Source of the DNA: Paenibacillus cymbidii
GTDB taxonomy: Bacteria > Bacillota > Bacilli > Paenibacillales > NBRC-103111
NCBI RefSeq assembly: GCF_004764705.1
Contig: NZ_SHLX01000002.1
Location: 1-64,000 of the forward strand
DNA length: 64,000 bases
Direction of reading: 5' to 3'
Shown here: one piece after another, positions 34,927 through 44,025 of the stretch
How positions within the stretch are numbered: position 1 is the stretch's first letter
How the letters are laid out: each line of letters starts with the position of its first letter
Notes under the pieces: generated by a model
What the model saw: only the letters and a program-made list of their open reading frames with translations
Databases searched by the model: none
Told to the model about the DNA's origin: nothing
Translations under genes and position numbers: made by a program

Positions 34927-35760
34927 TCATTTGCTCCATTCCCACGGCATCATCGCCGGCTGGCCGAGCTTTTCGTACCGGAACAGCTGCCGCGCTTTGG
35001 CGGACAGCCCGTCGTACGTCATCTGCGGGATGGAGATGCGCGAGCCGTAACCGAACCAGCTGCGGCTGTAGATGAGCGCCACGTTCGTACGGGCGGCGTT
35101 TGACCGGTTCGGCGTGCCGCGATGCCACATCCGGACGTCGCGGATCACTATCGAGCCGGCGGGCATCAGGACGCGAACGGAAGGCAGCGACTGCGCCGCC
35201 CGGTTGATGTCGATGTGCGGATTGACGGTGTCGTAAATCGCGTTGTGATTTTCCCGGTCCGGCAGCAAGTGTGTGCCCGGCCATACTTCCAGCGGCCCGT
35301 TCTCTTCCGTAGTGTCGACCAGCGGGATGTTGACGACCAGACAGTAAGCCGGCAGCGCCACGGACAAATCCGCAAACAGCGGATCGTTGTCGCTGTGCAC
35401 GCGCTGGTAGTCCGATCCCGGCATCGGCGTATCCGACGCCAGATAGACGCAGCGACAGTCGCTGCCGAGCAGCTTGTCGACGATCGGAATGACGAGCGGA
35501 TGCGCGATAACGGCTTCGTCGATGAAGGGTGCCGCAAACGGCAAATGCATCTGCGCCCGGTTCGTCCCCGTGTTATAGCCTTTGCGGGCAATGTAGTCGG
35601 CGAACAGCGGCTCGAACGACGTGCGGACACGCTCCAATGTCGCTGCGGCCAGCGCTTGCTCCAGCACGACATAGCCGTTCGTGCGGATCTGTTCCAAAGC
35701 GGATGCATAACGGTCCGGCTGCAGCCGGCAGGTCGCCCGTTCTTCTGCTGACAGTTTCAT
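34927..35760 (-). CDS. Phytanoyl-CoA dioxygenase (PhyH)-family protein
   Basis: 277-residue Fe(II)/2-oxoglutarate oxygenase. The facial triad is visible as His122 and Asp124 (VHSDNDPL) and His213 (VRMWHRGTPN), with a following Arg (Arg219) for 2-oxoglutarate. Bacterial members hydroxylate varied small molecules, and several occur in sugar-use operons without a known substrate. GGAG is about 14 bases upstream of the ATG. It sits between the secreted glycosidase and GH51 genes, so it may modify a decorated sugar; this is inference. Confidence 0.85.
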   Translation of the reverse strand: MKLSAEERATCRLQPDRYASALEQIRTNGYVVLEQALAAATLERVRTSFEPLFADYIARKGYNTGTNRAQMHLPFAAPFIDEAVIAHPLVIPIVDKLLGSDCRCVYLASDTPMPGSDYQRVHSDNDPLFADLSVALPAYCLVVNIPLVDTTEENGPLEVWPGTHLLPDRENHNAIYDTVNPHIDINRAAQSLPSVRVLMPAGSIVIRDVRMWHRGTPNRSNAARTNVALIYSRSWFGYGSRISIPQMTYDGLSAKARQLFRYEKLGQPAMMPWEWSK

Positions 35761-35803
35761 GGCGGCAGCGATCGCTCCTTGTTCGGTGGTTTGAAAAGAC
35801 GGC

Positions 35804-38800
35804 TTACGGCCCGCTCGTTTCTTTCAGAAACAGATCGTCCAGAAATGCCACTCCGTTCGTGGACTGATCCGTTTTGAAAAATATTTGCGCATTTGCGGCA
35901 TTCGCCGGCGCTGTAAAGGTCTGTGTGTATTTCGTCCAGCCTGAATTGTTGGCCGTTTGCTGCCACTGGTAAACGATCGTGGAGCCGGCGCCGTCGATCA
36001 GCCGCACGCCGAGATGCACCGCGCCGGTCGTCGACAAGTTGCGCACCCAGCCGCTCAGCTCGTAGACGTGCCCCGGGACCACAGCGATCGAATCGGAGTC
36101 GATCACGTTCCATGCGTTGCCCGCATCTGGCCGGATGCGCGCCGAACGGCTGCCGCTGTGCACATACTGCGCCTGCCCTTCCCACAGTCCGGCGCGCAAG
36201 TTCCATCCGGCCGGTTTGCCGCCGCCCGTTGCGGCGGTTTCAAAGCCGGGATTCGGCGCCATGTTGCTGTTGGTCGCAACGGCCAGCGTCAGCGCGTCGT
36301 AGATGTCGACGGACCCAAGCTGCGGCCGGATCGTCACCGCGTACACGCCGTCGGTGACGGTCGCTGCGGCGTACACCGTGCCGGTTACCGTGCGCTGCTC
36401 GTTAGCGGCGAGCGCAACGGCGGCGTCAAGCTGGACGGTAAAGCCCGCGGGCGCCGTAACCGGCAAATCGACGGCGATCGGTGCGTCGGATAAATTCGTC
36501 AGCTGCACGCCGAACGTCTGGCCGTCGCCGCCCGGCCGCACCGTTACCCGATCGGGGGCAAGCGCTGCACAAAGCTTGATGTCCCGCTCCTTCAGGTACA
36601 CATCGTCAAGGAATGCAACCCCGTTCGCCTGCTGATCCATTTTGAAAAAGAGTTGCGCATTCGCGGCGCCCGCCGGCGCCGTAAACGTCAGCTCGTACCG
36701 CGTCCAGCCGGAGTCGCCGGCCACCGGCTGCCAGTCGTAGCGGATCGTCGCTCCCGCGCCGTCGATCAGCCTTACGCCCAGATCGACCTTGCCCGCCGTC
36801 GCCAAATTGCGGACCCAGCCCGACATCGTGTAGCGATGGCCCGGCGTCACCGCAATCGAAGCGGAGTCGATCACGTTCCACGCGTTGGCCGCATCGGGCC
36901 GGATGCGCGCCGAACGGCTGCCGCTGTGCACATACTGCGCCTGCCCTTCCCACAGCCCGGCGCGCAAATTCCACCCGGCCGGACCGGCGCCGCCCGCTGC
37001 GGCCGTCTCGAAGCCGGGATTGGCGACGGCGCCGTTGTCGACGGCGATGCCAAACGGCAGCGCATCGTACGGCGTGCCGTCGACGATCGGCCGGATGGCC
37101 AGCGCGTAAACGTCGCCGGTTGCGTTTGCCGCAACGTACACCGTGCCTTGCACCGTCCGGCGTTCGCCGGCGGCAAGCGTCACCGGCGAAGCAAGTTCGA
37201 CAGTGAACCCGTCCGGCAGCGACGTCTGCCACACGATGGCCGCCGAAGACGCTGAATTGTTGCGCAGCTCGACAGCAAACGGCACGTCGTCGCCCGGCGC
37301 CACCGTCGCGTACCCCGGCGTCAGCACAGCGTCGACTTTGCCGACGACGACGATCGGCTGTTCGCTCGTTGCGCTGAAGCTGGAGCCGTCGTAATCGAAA
37401 TCGGCTTGCACCTGCAGCGGATACGCACCCGGCGCCACGCCATACGGCAAGCTAAACGACAGCGAGTACACACTTTCGGTCACGCCCTGCAGCGTGCCGA
37501 TCGCCGCCTCCGCCGGCGGCAGCCCGAACGCCGCGGGGTACGTTACCGTCAGGCGCACCTGCTCCGCATCGACGTTCGTGGTGCTCGTCAGCCGCACGGT
37601 CAGCTCGTTCGCCGCATCCGCAACGACAGTGCCATTCTCCACCTCGATCGCCTGGCGGATCAACGACTGCACGATCGTACGCAGCTTGCCCGCCGCGTCG
37701 TCGATGACGGCCAGCAGCTCGCTGCGCTTGTACGCCAGCGCCGCGTCGCTCTGGCCGTCGACCCACGCTCGCAGTGCGGCCAGTTCGTGCAGCTGCCCGG
37801 CGCTCGCCGCAAACGCGAGATCCGATTGCGCCGGCGGCGTTGCCGCTGCAAGCCAGTCCCGCACCGCGCCCAGTTGCTGAGCGATCAGGGCCGTTTGCTC
37901 CTGCCAATGGGCAGACGCAATCGTATACACCGCATCGGCGACCGCCGCCCGCGCCGCTTCCGCGTCGGACGACAGCGGCACGATCCGGTAGACGAACGCC
38001 TCCTCCGCGCCCAACGCAACCGGCAGCGTATCGTCCAGCCCGCCGACATGCGCCGCCGTATCGCCGCTGTCGTCGCCGTACAGCAGCTCGGCGCGGTAGC
38101 CGGCGAACGGCAGCGCGATCACGGCCGTCTGCCGCTGCTTCGTCACGTTCACGGCCACCGCGTAATACGCGTCGCCGTCGCCGCTATGCCACAGCCCCCA
38201 GCGCACCGCTTCGCCATCCGCGCCGCCGACACGCTCGGCGGTCGTCGCCAGCTCGGCGACAACGCCGTACTCCTCGCCGAACCGGACCATGCCCGGCCAA
38301 AGCGCGGAGCCGCTCATCAGCCAGCCCGGATCGCTGAACGAATAGTAGCCGAGCCCTCGGCCGCCGGCGAGCAGCGACTGGTACGCCATGTTGCGGATTT
38401 CGCCGATAGTCGGCAAATACGTCCAGCGCGGATTGCTCGGCATCTGGAACGCCTGCAGCGCTTCCCACACCGGCTTCTTGCCGCCGACGGCAGCGTTCGC
38501 CGCCGCCATGGCCGGGCCGATGGCGGACAGCGGCTCGTCCGGCAGCGGATACACGTCGATGCCGAGCGCGTCGACGACTTTGCCCGTATCGGCGTAATGC
38601 TCCGCCCGGCTCTCCATGATGAAGACGGGATGCGCCGGGTCGATCGAACGGATCAGCTTGTAAGCGTCCGTCAGCTCCTGCGGATCGATGCCCCGCTCGT
38701 TCGGCTCGTCGATCACATACCAGCCCAGCACGGCCGGGTGGTCGCGATAAGCCTCGACGGCCTGCTCCGTATAAGCGAAGTTTTCTTTGACATACCCGTC

Positions 38801-40234
38801 GACATACAACGTCACCAGCACCTTCAGGCCGTTCGCCTGCGCCTGGTCGAGCTGGCTGCCCAGCTCGGGCAGCGAACGCGTCCAGTCGCCCTGAACGGCG
38901 TTGACGCCGATTTGGCTCATCAGCGGATAAGAGGACTTCGGCACGTGATACATGAAGACCGGGTAGAACGGCTCGCCGTCCACCTGCAGCGTGCCGTCCT
39001 CGGCCAGCATCGTCGGCCGCTCCCAGCGGTAAATGTCGGTCGTCGCCGCAGCGAGCACATTGTCCGCCGCATCGCGCAGCACCGCCTTGACGCGGTACGG
39101 GCTGTGCAGCGTCATCCCGCCCGGCGCAAACGCCGCCGATAACTGCGCCGCCGCCGGCATGCCCGTTTTCTCAAGCAGCGTCTGGCCGCCTTCCGGGTCG
39201 TAAATCCACAGATCGACCGTACGGCCCGCATAATCGCCGCCGGGAGCATTAACGGCCACATCGACCGTGCCTGCCGCCGCTTCGCTCTCGTAGAACACCT
39301 GATCCGGCGCAAGCGCAAGCAGCGGATTCGCTGCCCGCACCAACCGTGTCTCCGCGTCGTCGTAAGCGACGGCGCCCGCGCCGTACAGCCGCACGAACAG
39401 CTCCGCCGACTGCGCCTCGGCCGGCGCCCTGATCCGGTAGACGACCTGCTGCCAGTCGCCGGTCAAGCTGTCCGGTTTCAGCTTGTAAGCGTAGTCGCCG
39501 GTAATCCATGTCTCCGCGCTCGGCGTCTGCGCCGTGTAAAACTCGACTTTAAAGCCCGGGCTTCCGGTCGTGGCGCCGACCCGCTTGATCCAGACGGAAA
39601 ATTCGTACGTCGCACCTTCCTCGATACCCGCAACCGACTGCTTCACCCAAGGGTTCGCGGTTGCGGAGCCTGTCGCGATCGTGACGCCGTATTGCCCCGA
39701 CCGGGCCGCTTGCGCGCTGCGCTCGACCGTGCCGCCCCAGGCGCCGCCATACGGCGCCCAGCCTGCCGCGCCGCCGCCCGCCTCCGTCTCGAAGCCGGCA
39801 TTCAGCAGCGCGTTTGCGCCGCTGCCGCCCCCGGCAACTTCAACCGTCCCCGTCTCCGGCGCCGACGACTGCGCGCCGTTCGCGGCTGTCACTTCATAGC
39901 TGTACACCCCGGCCGGATACGGCGCTTCCGGGGCGAAGACGAAGCTGCCGTCCGCGTTCAGCCGCACGGCGTCCGGCGTCGACGAAGCCGTATACACGTA
40001 TGTGCCGAACGTCACGCTGACATCCGTCGCCGCGTAAACCGCGCCGACGATCGCGATTTTGCCGCCGTCATACACGCTCGGATGGGCGTAAACGACCGCC
40101 GGCACGGCATCCGGCGGCACGGGGTCCGCATAAGCGGGCCGCGTCGGCCCGAACCCGGCCGCCGCCAGCGCAACCGTCAAACATACGACCAACATCAAAG
40201 CCACCTGGGAGCGAAACTGATTGATCCCTCGCAT
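35804..40234 (-). CDS. Large secreted multidomain glycoside hydrolase
   Basis: 1476 residues from ATG 40234 (GGAGG eight bases upstream); the frame extends further into the permease gene but has no start signal there. Signal peptide 1-34. An Ig-like domain and a CBM-type domain (NPGFET-like, about 130-285) come first, then a clan-A-type barrel (about 400-720) with the likely acid/base Glu in GWYVIDEPNERG (near 508) and a second Glu in FIMESR (near 539). Beta domains follow, and finally two 256-residue modules, each a NEW3-like beta domain plus a galactose-binding-like CBM, nearly identical at DNA level. It probably cleaves an extracellular polysaccharide whose fragments are taken up by the neighbouring ABC system. 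GH family is uncertain. Confidence 0.82.
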   Translation of the reverse strand: MRGINQFRSQVALMLVVCLTVALAAAGFGPTRPAYADPVPPDAVPAVVYAHPSVYDGGKIAIVGAVYAATDVSVTFGTYVYTASSTPDAVRLNADGSFVFAPEAPYPAGVYSYEVTAANGAQSSAPETGTVEVAGGGSGANALLNAGFETEAGGGAAGWAPYGGAWGGTVERSAQAARSGQYGVTIATGSATANPWVKQSVAGIEEGATYEFSVWIKRVGATTGSPGFKVEFYTAQTPSAETWITGDYAYKLKPDSLTGDWQQVVYRIRAPAEAQSAELFVRLYGAGAVAYDDAETRLVRAANPLLALAPDQVFYESEAAAGTVDVAVNAPGGDYAGRTVDLWIYDPEGGQTLLEKTGMPAAAQLSAAFAPGGMTLHSPYRVKAVLRDAADNVLAAATTDIYRWERPTMLAEDGTLQVDGEPFYPVFMYHVPKSSYPLMSQIGVNAVQGDWTRSLPELGSQLDQAQANGLKVLVTLYVDGYVKENFAYTEQAVEAYRDHPAVLGWYVIDEPNERGIDPQELTDAYKLIRSIDPAHPVFIMESRAEHYADTGKVVDALGIDVYPLPDEPLSAIGPAMAAANAAVGGKKPVWEALQAFQMPSNPRWTYLPTIGEIRNMAYQSLLAGGRGLGYYSFSDPGWLMSGSALWPGMVRFGEEYGVVAELATTAERVGGADGEAVRWGLWHSGDGDAYYAVAVNVTKQRQTAVIALPFAGYRAELLYGDDSGDTAAHVGGLDDTLPVALGAEEAFVYRIVPLSSDAEAARAAVADAVYTIASAHWQEQTALIAQQLGAVRDWLAAATPPAQSDLAFAASAGQLHELAALRAWVDGQSDAALAYKRSELLAVIDDAAGKLRTIVQSLIRQAIEVENGTVVADAANELTVRLTSTTNVDAEQVRLTVTYPAAFGLPPAEAAIGTLQGVTESVYSLSFSLPYGVAPGAYPLQVQADFDYDGSSFSATSEQPIVVVGKVDAVLTPGYATVAPGDDVPFAVELRNNSASSAAIVWQTSLPDGFTVELASPVTLAAGERRTVQGTVYVAANATGDVYALAIRPIVDGTPYDALPFGIAVDNGAVANPGFETAAAGGAGPAGWNLRAGLWEGQAQYVHSGSRSARIRPDAANAWNVIDSASIAVTPGHRYTMSGWVRNLATAGKVDLGVRLIDGAGATIRYDWQPVAGDSGWTRYELTFTAPAGAANAQLFFKMDQQANGVAFLDDVYLKERDIKLCAALAPDRVTVRPGGDGQTFGVQLTNLSDAPIAVDLPVTAPAGFTVQLDAAVALAANEQRTVTGTVYAAATVTDGVYAVTIRPQLGSVDIYDALTLAVATNSNMAPNPGFETAATGGGKPAGWNLRAGLWEGQAQYVHSGSRSARIRPDAGNAWNVIDSDSIAVVPGHVYELSGWVRNLSTTGAVHLGVRLIDGAGSTIVYQWQQTANNSGWTKYTQTFTAPANAANAQIFFKTDQSTNGVAFLDDLFLKETSGP
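36133..36187. repeat. Intragenic repeat, unit 2 core
   Basis: This stretch is identical to 36901-36955, exactly 768 bp (256 codons) away, and the similarity continues with scattered changes on both sides. It marks a tandem module duplication in the glycosidase C-terminus. Confidence 0.85.
36901..36955. repeat. Intragenic repeat, unit 1 core
   Basis: Partner of 36133-36187 in the duplicated CBM module of the secreted glycosidase. Confidence 0.85.
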
Positions 40235-40293
40235 AAATATCCTCCTCACGACTCGATTCCCCGCATTCGATTCCGCGACGGAAGCCGATCCCG

Positions 40294-41175
40294 TCACTCC
40301 TTCAACGATCCGATCATGACGCCTTTGACAAAATACTTTTGCAAAAACGGGTAAATCATCAGAATCGGCGCAATCGTGACGATAATCATCGCGTACTTGA
40401 GCTGAACGGATATCATGGAGCGGTCGTGCTGATCGATCATATCCTTCAGCGCCACGTCCGAATTTTGGATGATGACCTTGATCAAATAAATCGACAGCGG
40501 CTGCAGCCGCGGGTCGGGCAAATACATCATCGCCGGGAAGAAGCTGTTCCAGTGCCCAACGGCGTAGAACAGCGCCAGCACCGCCACGATCGGCATCGAC
40601 AGCGGCAGCACGATCCGCAGCAGGATCGCAAATTCGCCGGCGCCGTCCAGCTTGGCCGATTCGTGCAGGCTTTCCGGGATGTCCTGGAAAAACGTGCGCG
40701 AGACGATGATCAGAAACGCGCTCGCCGCTCCCGGCATCAGCATCGCCCAGCGGGTGTTGTACAGCCCGAGCTCCTGCATAAGCAGAAACGCCGGAATGAG
40801 GCCGCCGCCGAAAAACATCGTCACGACGATGAACACCATTATCGGCTTGCGCAGAAAAAAGTGCCTGCGCGCCAGCGGATAAGCCGCCAGCACGGTCATC
40901 GCAATATTGATCGAAGTGCCGGCGACCGTGTAAAAAATCGTATTCCCGTACGACCGCCACATATCCGGGTTATCGAAGATGGTGTCGTACGCCCGGAGCG
41001 AAAACCCTTTCGGGTACAGCCACACCGAACCGTCGATCACATAGACCGGGTTGCTGATCGACATGCTCAGCACATACAGGAACGGGTACAGCGTAATCGC
41101 GACCACCACCCACATGCCGGCCGCAATCAGCCAATCGACGGTGCGTTCTCCCGTTGTTTTGCGGATTGCCGTCAC
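40294..41175 (-). CDS. Carbohydrate ABC transporter permease, LplC/AraQ type
   Basis: 293 residues with six TM helices and the EAA loop (SLHESAKLDGAGEFAILLRIVLPLS) that contacts the ATPase. N-terminal TM1 leads into the YVIDGSVWLYPKGFSLRAYDTIF segment typical of LplC-like CUT1 permeases. Pairs with the upstream permease. No ATPase gene is present in the locus; CUT1 systems of this type in Bacillales use a shared MsmX-like ATPase encoded elsewhere. Confidence 0.93.
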   Translation of the reverse strand: MTAIRKTTGERTVDWLIAAGMWVVVAITLYPFLYVLSMSISNPVYVIDGSVWLYPKGFSLRAYDTIFDNPDMWRSYGNTIFYTVAGTSINIAMTVLAAYPLARRHFFLRKPIMVFIVVTMFFGGGLIPAFLLMQELGLYNTRWAMLMPGAASAFLIIVSRTFFQDIPESLHESAKLDGAGEFAILLRIVLPLSMPIVAVLALFYAVGHWNSFFPAMMYLPDPRLQPLSIYLIKVIIQNSDVALKDMIDQHDRSMISVQLKYAMIIVTIAPILMIYPFLQKYFVKGVMIGSLKE

Positions 41176-41241
41176 TTGTTTGCGTCTCCCCTCGCGGTTT
41201 TCGTATCGCCTCGTTCGTCCGTGTTTCCCGCGTCGGCCGCA

Positions 41242-42138
41242 CTACCAGAGGGACGTATCCGTCAGCTTGCGGCTGATGCGGTTCACCGTCACCAGCAGCA
41301 CGACGTTGATCGCGTTGTTGAACAGGCCGACCGCCGCCGCATAGCTGAACTGCGAGCCGACGATGCCGCTGCGGTACACGAACGTGCCGATCACGTCCGC
41401 CGTTTCGTAAGTGGCCGGGCTGTAGAGCAGCAATATTTTTTCGTATCCGACGTCCATCAGATGGCCGACCTGCAGAATGAACAAAATGACGATCGTCGGC
41501 AGCAGCCCCGGCAGCGTGATGTAGCGCATCTTGTGCCAGCGCCTTGCGCCGTCCACCTCGGCCGCTTCATACAGCTGCGGATTGATGCCGGCGAGGGCGG
41601 CCAAATAAATGATTGAGCCCCAGCCGAAATCCTGCCAGACGCCGGAGACGATGTAGACGGTGCGGAACCAGCCGGGTTCGTTCAGGAAATTGACCGGCTT
41701 CTCGCCGATCCATTGCAGGAACGCGTTAATGACGCCGTCGATCGGCGACGTGAACGTGACGATCATGCCGGCGACGACGACAAGCGAAATAAAATGCGGC
41801 AAATAGCTGACCGTCTGGACGAACCGCTTGAAGAAGCGCTCGCGCAGCTCGTTCAGCAGCAGCGCAAACGCGATCGGCGCCGGAAACCCCCAGAGGAGCG
41901 AATACAGGCTGAGCAGCACCGTGTTCTTGATCACGCGGCCAAAATAAACCGATTCGAAAAAGTGCCGGAAGTTGTCGAAGCCGACCCACGGGCTGCCGAC
42001 GATGCCTTTCAGCGCCTGAAACTTCTTGAAGGCGATCAGCACGCCGTACATCGGCACGTAATGGAACACGGCAAAATAAACGATGACCGGCAAAATAATC
42101 AGCAGCAGCTGATAGTCTCGGCGCAGATGGGATAAGAT
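41242..42138 (-). CDS. Carbohydrate ABC transporter permease, LplB type (start codon unresolved)
   Basis: About 298 residues if started at ATC 42138, 284 from TTG 42093. Six TM helices and an EAA loop (YEAAEVDGARRWHKMRYITLPGLLP). TTG 42093 would cut into TM1, because RRDYQLLLII just before it belongs to the usual N-terminus. No in-frame ATG, GTG or TTG exists between 42093 and the upstream gene's stop. ATC 42138 has AAAGGGG eight bases upstream and would give an N-terminus of normal length; the only nearby ATG (42194) is out of frame by one base and has no ribosome binding site. A rare start codon or a frameshift is implied. Coordinates of the 5' end are therefore provisional. Confidence 0.85.
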   Translation of the reverse strand: MLSHLRRDYQLLLIILPVIVYFAVFHYVPMYGVLIAFKKFQALKGIVGSPWVGFDNFRHFFESVYFGRVIKNTVLLSLYSLLWGFPAPIAFALLLNELRERFFKRFVQTVSYLPHFISLVVVAGMIVTFTSPIDGVINAFLQWIGEKPVNFLNEPGWFRTVYIVSGVWQDFGWGSIIYLAALAGINPQLYEAAEVDGARRWHKMRYITLPGLLPTIVILFILQVGHLMDVGYEKILLLYSPATYETADVIGTFVYRSGIVGSQFSYAAAVGLFNNAINVVLLVTVNRISRKLTDTSLW

Positions 42139-42201
42139 CCGGATCGCCCCTTTCGTTGTGCGGCGGGACGCGGTCCGTCGCCCCGCCGCTTCATGGCCGG
42201 T

Positions 42202-43890
42202 TTATTTTTGCGCCCGGTCGTATTGGTTCTGCTTGTTCTTCAGCACCTTGTCTATGCCCATCGATTTCAACGTCGACGTGAACTTGTTCCAATCGATCGG
42301 CGTCTGGCCGGTGATGAATTTCAGCAGCGTTTCGTCGCGGTACGTGTTGATGTCGGCGAGCAATTGCGCCGTCTCCTCCGCTTCGCTGGCGGACGGCAGC
42401 GTCGACATGTAGCTGAAGGACGGCACCATGAACGGCTTCGTCCGCTCCGACTGCCGGAACAGCTCCGGCGACAGCTTCTGCGTCAGCTTCGGCGAAATCG
42501 ACAGCGGTCCCGAGCCCGTGCGCGCCCACAGCGTCGGCGGAATGGCGCCCAGCGAACGAAGCGCGTTGGCGAATGTCAGCCCGTCGGGGTTCTTCAGCGC
42601 CCATTCGGTAAACTCCGGCTGCCCGTTTACGATCGAATAGCTTTTGCCTTCGATGCCGAGCGCAACGAGCCGGTTGCCTTCTTCGCTGGCGTAGATGTAG
42701 TCGAGCCACTTGATCGCCACTTCCGGGTTTTTGCTGTCCTTCGAAATGCCGTACCAACCGGAAGTCGGTCCGACCATTTCGTAGAAGCCTTTCTGCCCGT
42801 CGCCCGCAGGCGGCAGCGTCGATTGCCAGTCGGGATCGGCCACTCCCGCTTCCTTCAGCGCCGCATTAAACGTCGGCTGGTTGCCGAAGAAGTAGTCGGT
42901 TGTGCCGACGAGGTTGCGCGCGTTGATTTTTGCGAACCCTTCTGCGTCCGGACGCATGAATTGCGGGTTGATCAGTCCGTCCTTGTACAGCTTGTTCAGC
43001 CAGACGATCAGCTGGTGCGCCTTTTCGTCCATCCATTGATACTGCACCTTGCCGTTCGCGTCCGGATAGTAGCCTTCGCTGTACAGCAGATGCAGCCCGA
43101 GCGCGCTGCCGAAAATGCCGACCCCGCCGATGCCGTTCTGCGGCGACAGCGGAATTTCGTCCGGCTTGCCGTTGCCGTTCGGGTCCTTCTCCTTGAACGC
43201 CTTCAGCACGTTGTACCAATCGTCGAGCGTGCGCGGCTCCTGCAGGTTCAGTTTCTTCAGCCAGTCCTGGCGCACCATCAGCCCGTACGGCTCGTTCTCG
43301 GCGATCCCGGTGACGACGTTCGACAGCGCGTAAATTTTGCCGTCCGCCGACTGCATCGCGCGCCGCAGCTCGGGGAAATCGGCCAGCAGCTTGCGGATGT
43401 TCGGCGCATACTTGGCGATCAGGTCGTCGAGCGGGATAATCAGCCCCTCGTTCGCCAGCCGGATCGGGTTCGGCTCGGGAATCGTGAAGATGTCGGGCAA
43501 ATCTTTGGCGGCGGCGAGCCGGACTTTCATGACCTGGGCGTACTGCGCCTGGGGCGTGACGTCCCACTTGATGCGGACGCCGGTTCGTTTTTCGATTTCA
43601 TCCCAGACGGGCAAGCTTTGGGTGAAGCTCTTCGGCGCGTAGTAGTTGTCGTTCATCGCGAAGCTGAGCTGCACCGAGCCGTCCTTGACGATCGGCAAGG
43701 TGTAGTCCTGCGCGGCCGCAGCCGAAGGCTTCGCCGATGTTCCCGGCGACGCGGCGGCGCCGGACGGGCTTGCGGCGGGCGATACGCTTGCGGCCGACGG
43801 TTTCTCTTCCTTGCTGCAGGCGGCAAGCGCAAGCGCCGAAACGAGCAGCACGGCGGCCGACTTGCCGGCCCACGGTTTGACGGTGTTCAT
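42202..43890 (-). CDS. Extracellular solute-binding lipoprotein, LplA type
   Basis: 562 residues. Lipoprotein signal peptide with lipobox LAAC (Cys about residue 25), then a Ser/Ala/Pro-rich tether and a large type-1 sugar-binding fold of the LplA size class. GAGGAGG precedes ATG 43890; the frame extends further up without a good start. It would deliver oligosaccharides to the LplB/LplC permeases encoded directly downstream. Confidence 0.92.
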   Translation of the reverse strand: MNTVKPWAGKSAAVLLVSALALAACSKEEKPSAASVSPAASPSGAAASPGTSAKPSAAAAQDYTLPIVKDGSVQLSFAMNDNYYAPKSFTQSLPVWDEIEKRTGVRIKWDVTPQAQYAQVMKVRLAAAKDLPDIFTIPEPNPIRLANEGLIIPLDDLIAKYAPNIRKLLADFPELRRAMQSADGKIYALSNVVTGIAENEPYGLMVRQDWLKKLNLQEPRTLDDWYNVLKAFKEKDPNGNGKPDEIPLSPQNGIGGVGIFGSALGLHLLYSEGYYPDANGKVQYQWMDEKAHQLIVWLNKLYKDGLINPQFMRPDAEGFAKINARNLVGTTDYFFGNQPTFNAALKEAGVADPDWQSTLPPAGDGQKGFYEMVGPTSGWYGISKDSKNPEVAIKWLDYIYASEEGNRLVALGIEGKSYSIVNGQPEFTEWALKNPDGLTFANALRSLGAIPPTLWARTGSGPLSISPKLTQKLSPELFRQSERTKPFMVPSFSYMSTLPSASEAEETAQLLADINTYRDETLLKFITGQTPIDWNKFTSTLKSMGIDKVLKNKQNQYDRAQK

Positions 43891-44013
43891 GTTTGGTTGA
43901 CCTCCTCTTGTTCGGTAGAAATGCGATCGGGAAATGCCGGTACTCCTGGTTTTACAGGTTGCCGATTGCTTGCCTTCCGCCGTTTGCGGCGGCATCACCG
44001 CCTTTCCGTTACG

Positions 44014-44025
44014 GTAATCGATTAC
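44014..44025. promoter_or_regulatory. Palindrome GTAATCGATTAC, candidate operator
   Basis: Perfect 12-bp palindrome overlapping the stop codon of the Gfo/Idh gene and 125 bp upstream of the LplA gene. The core AATCGATT recurs at 45350-45357 and 46952-46959, each upstream of another gene of the same locus. Confidence 0.35.

Noticed and set aside
40235-40960. N-terminal extension of the giant glycosidase to 40960
   Set aside because: The extra frame lies over the permease gene; the signal peptide and GGAGG place the start at 40234.
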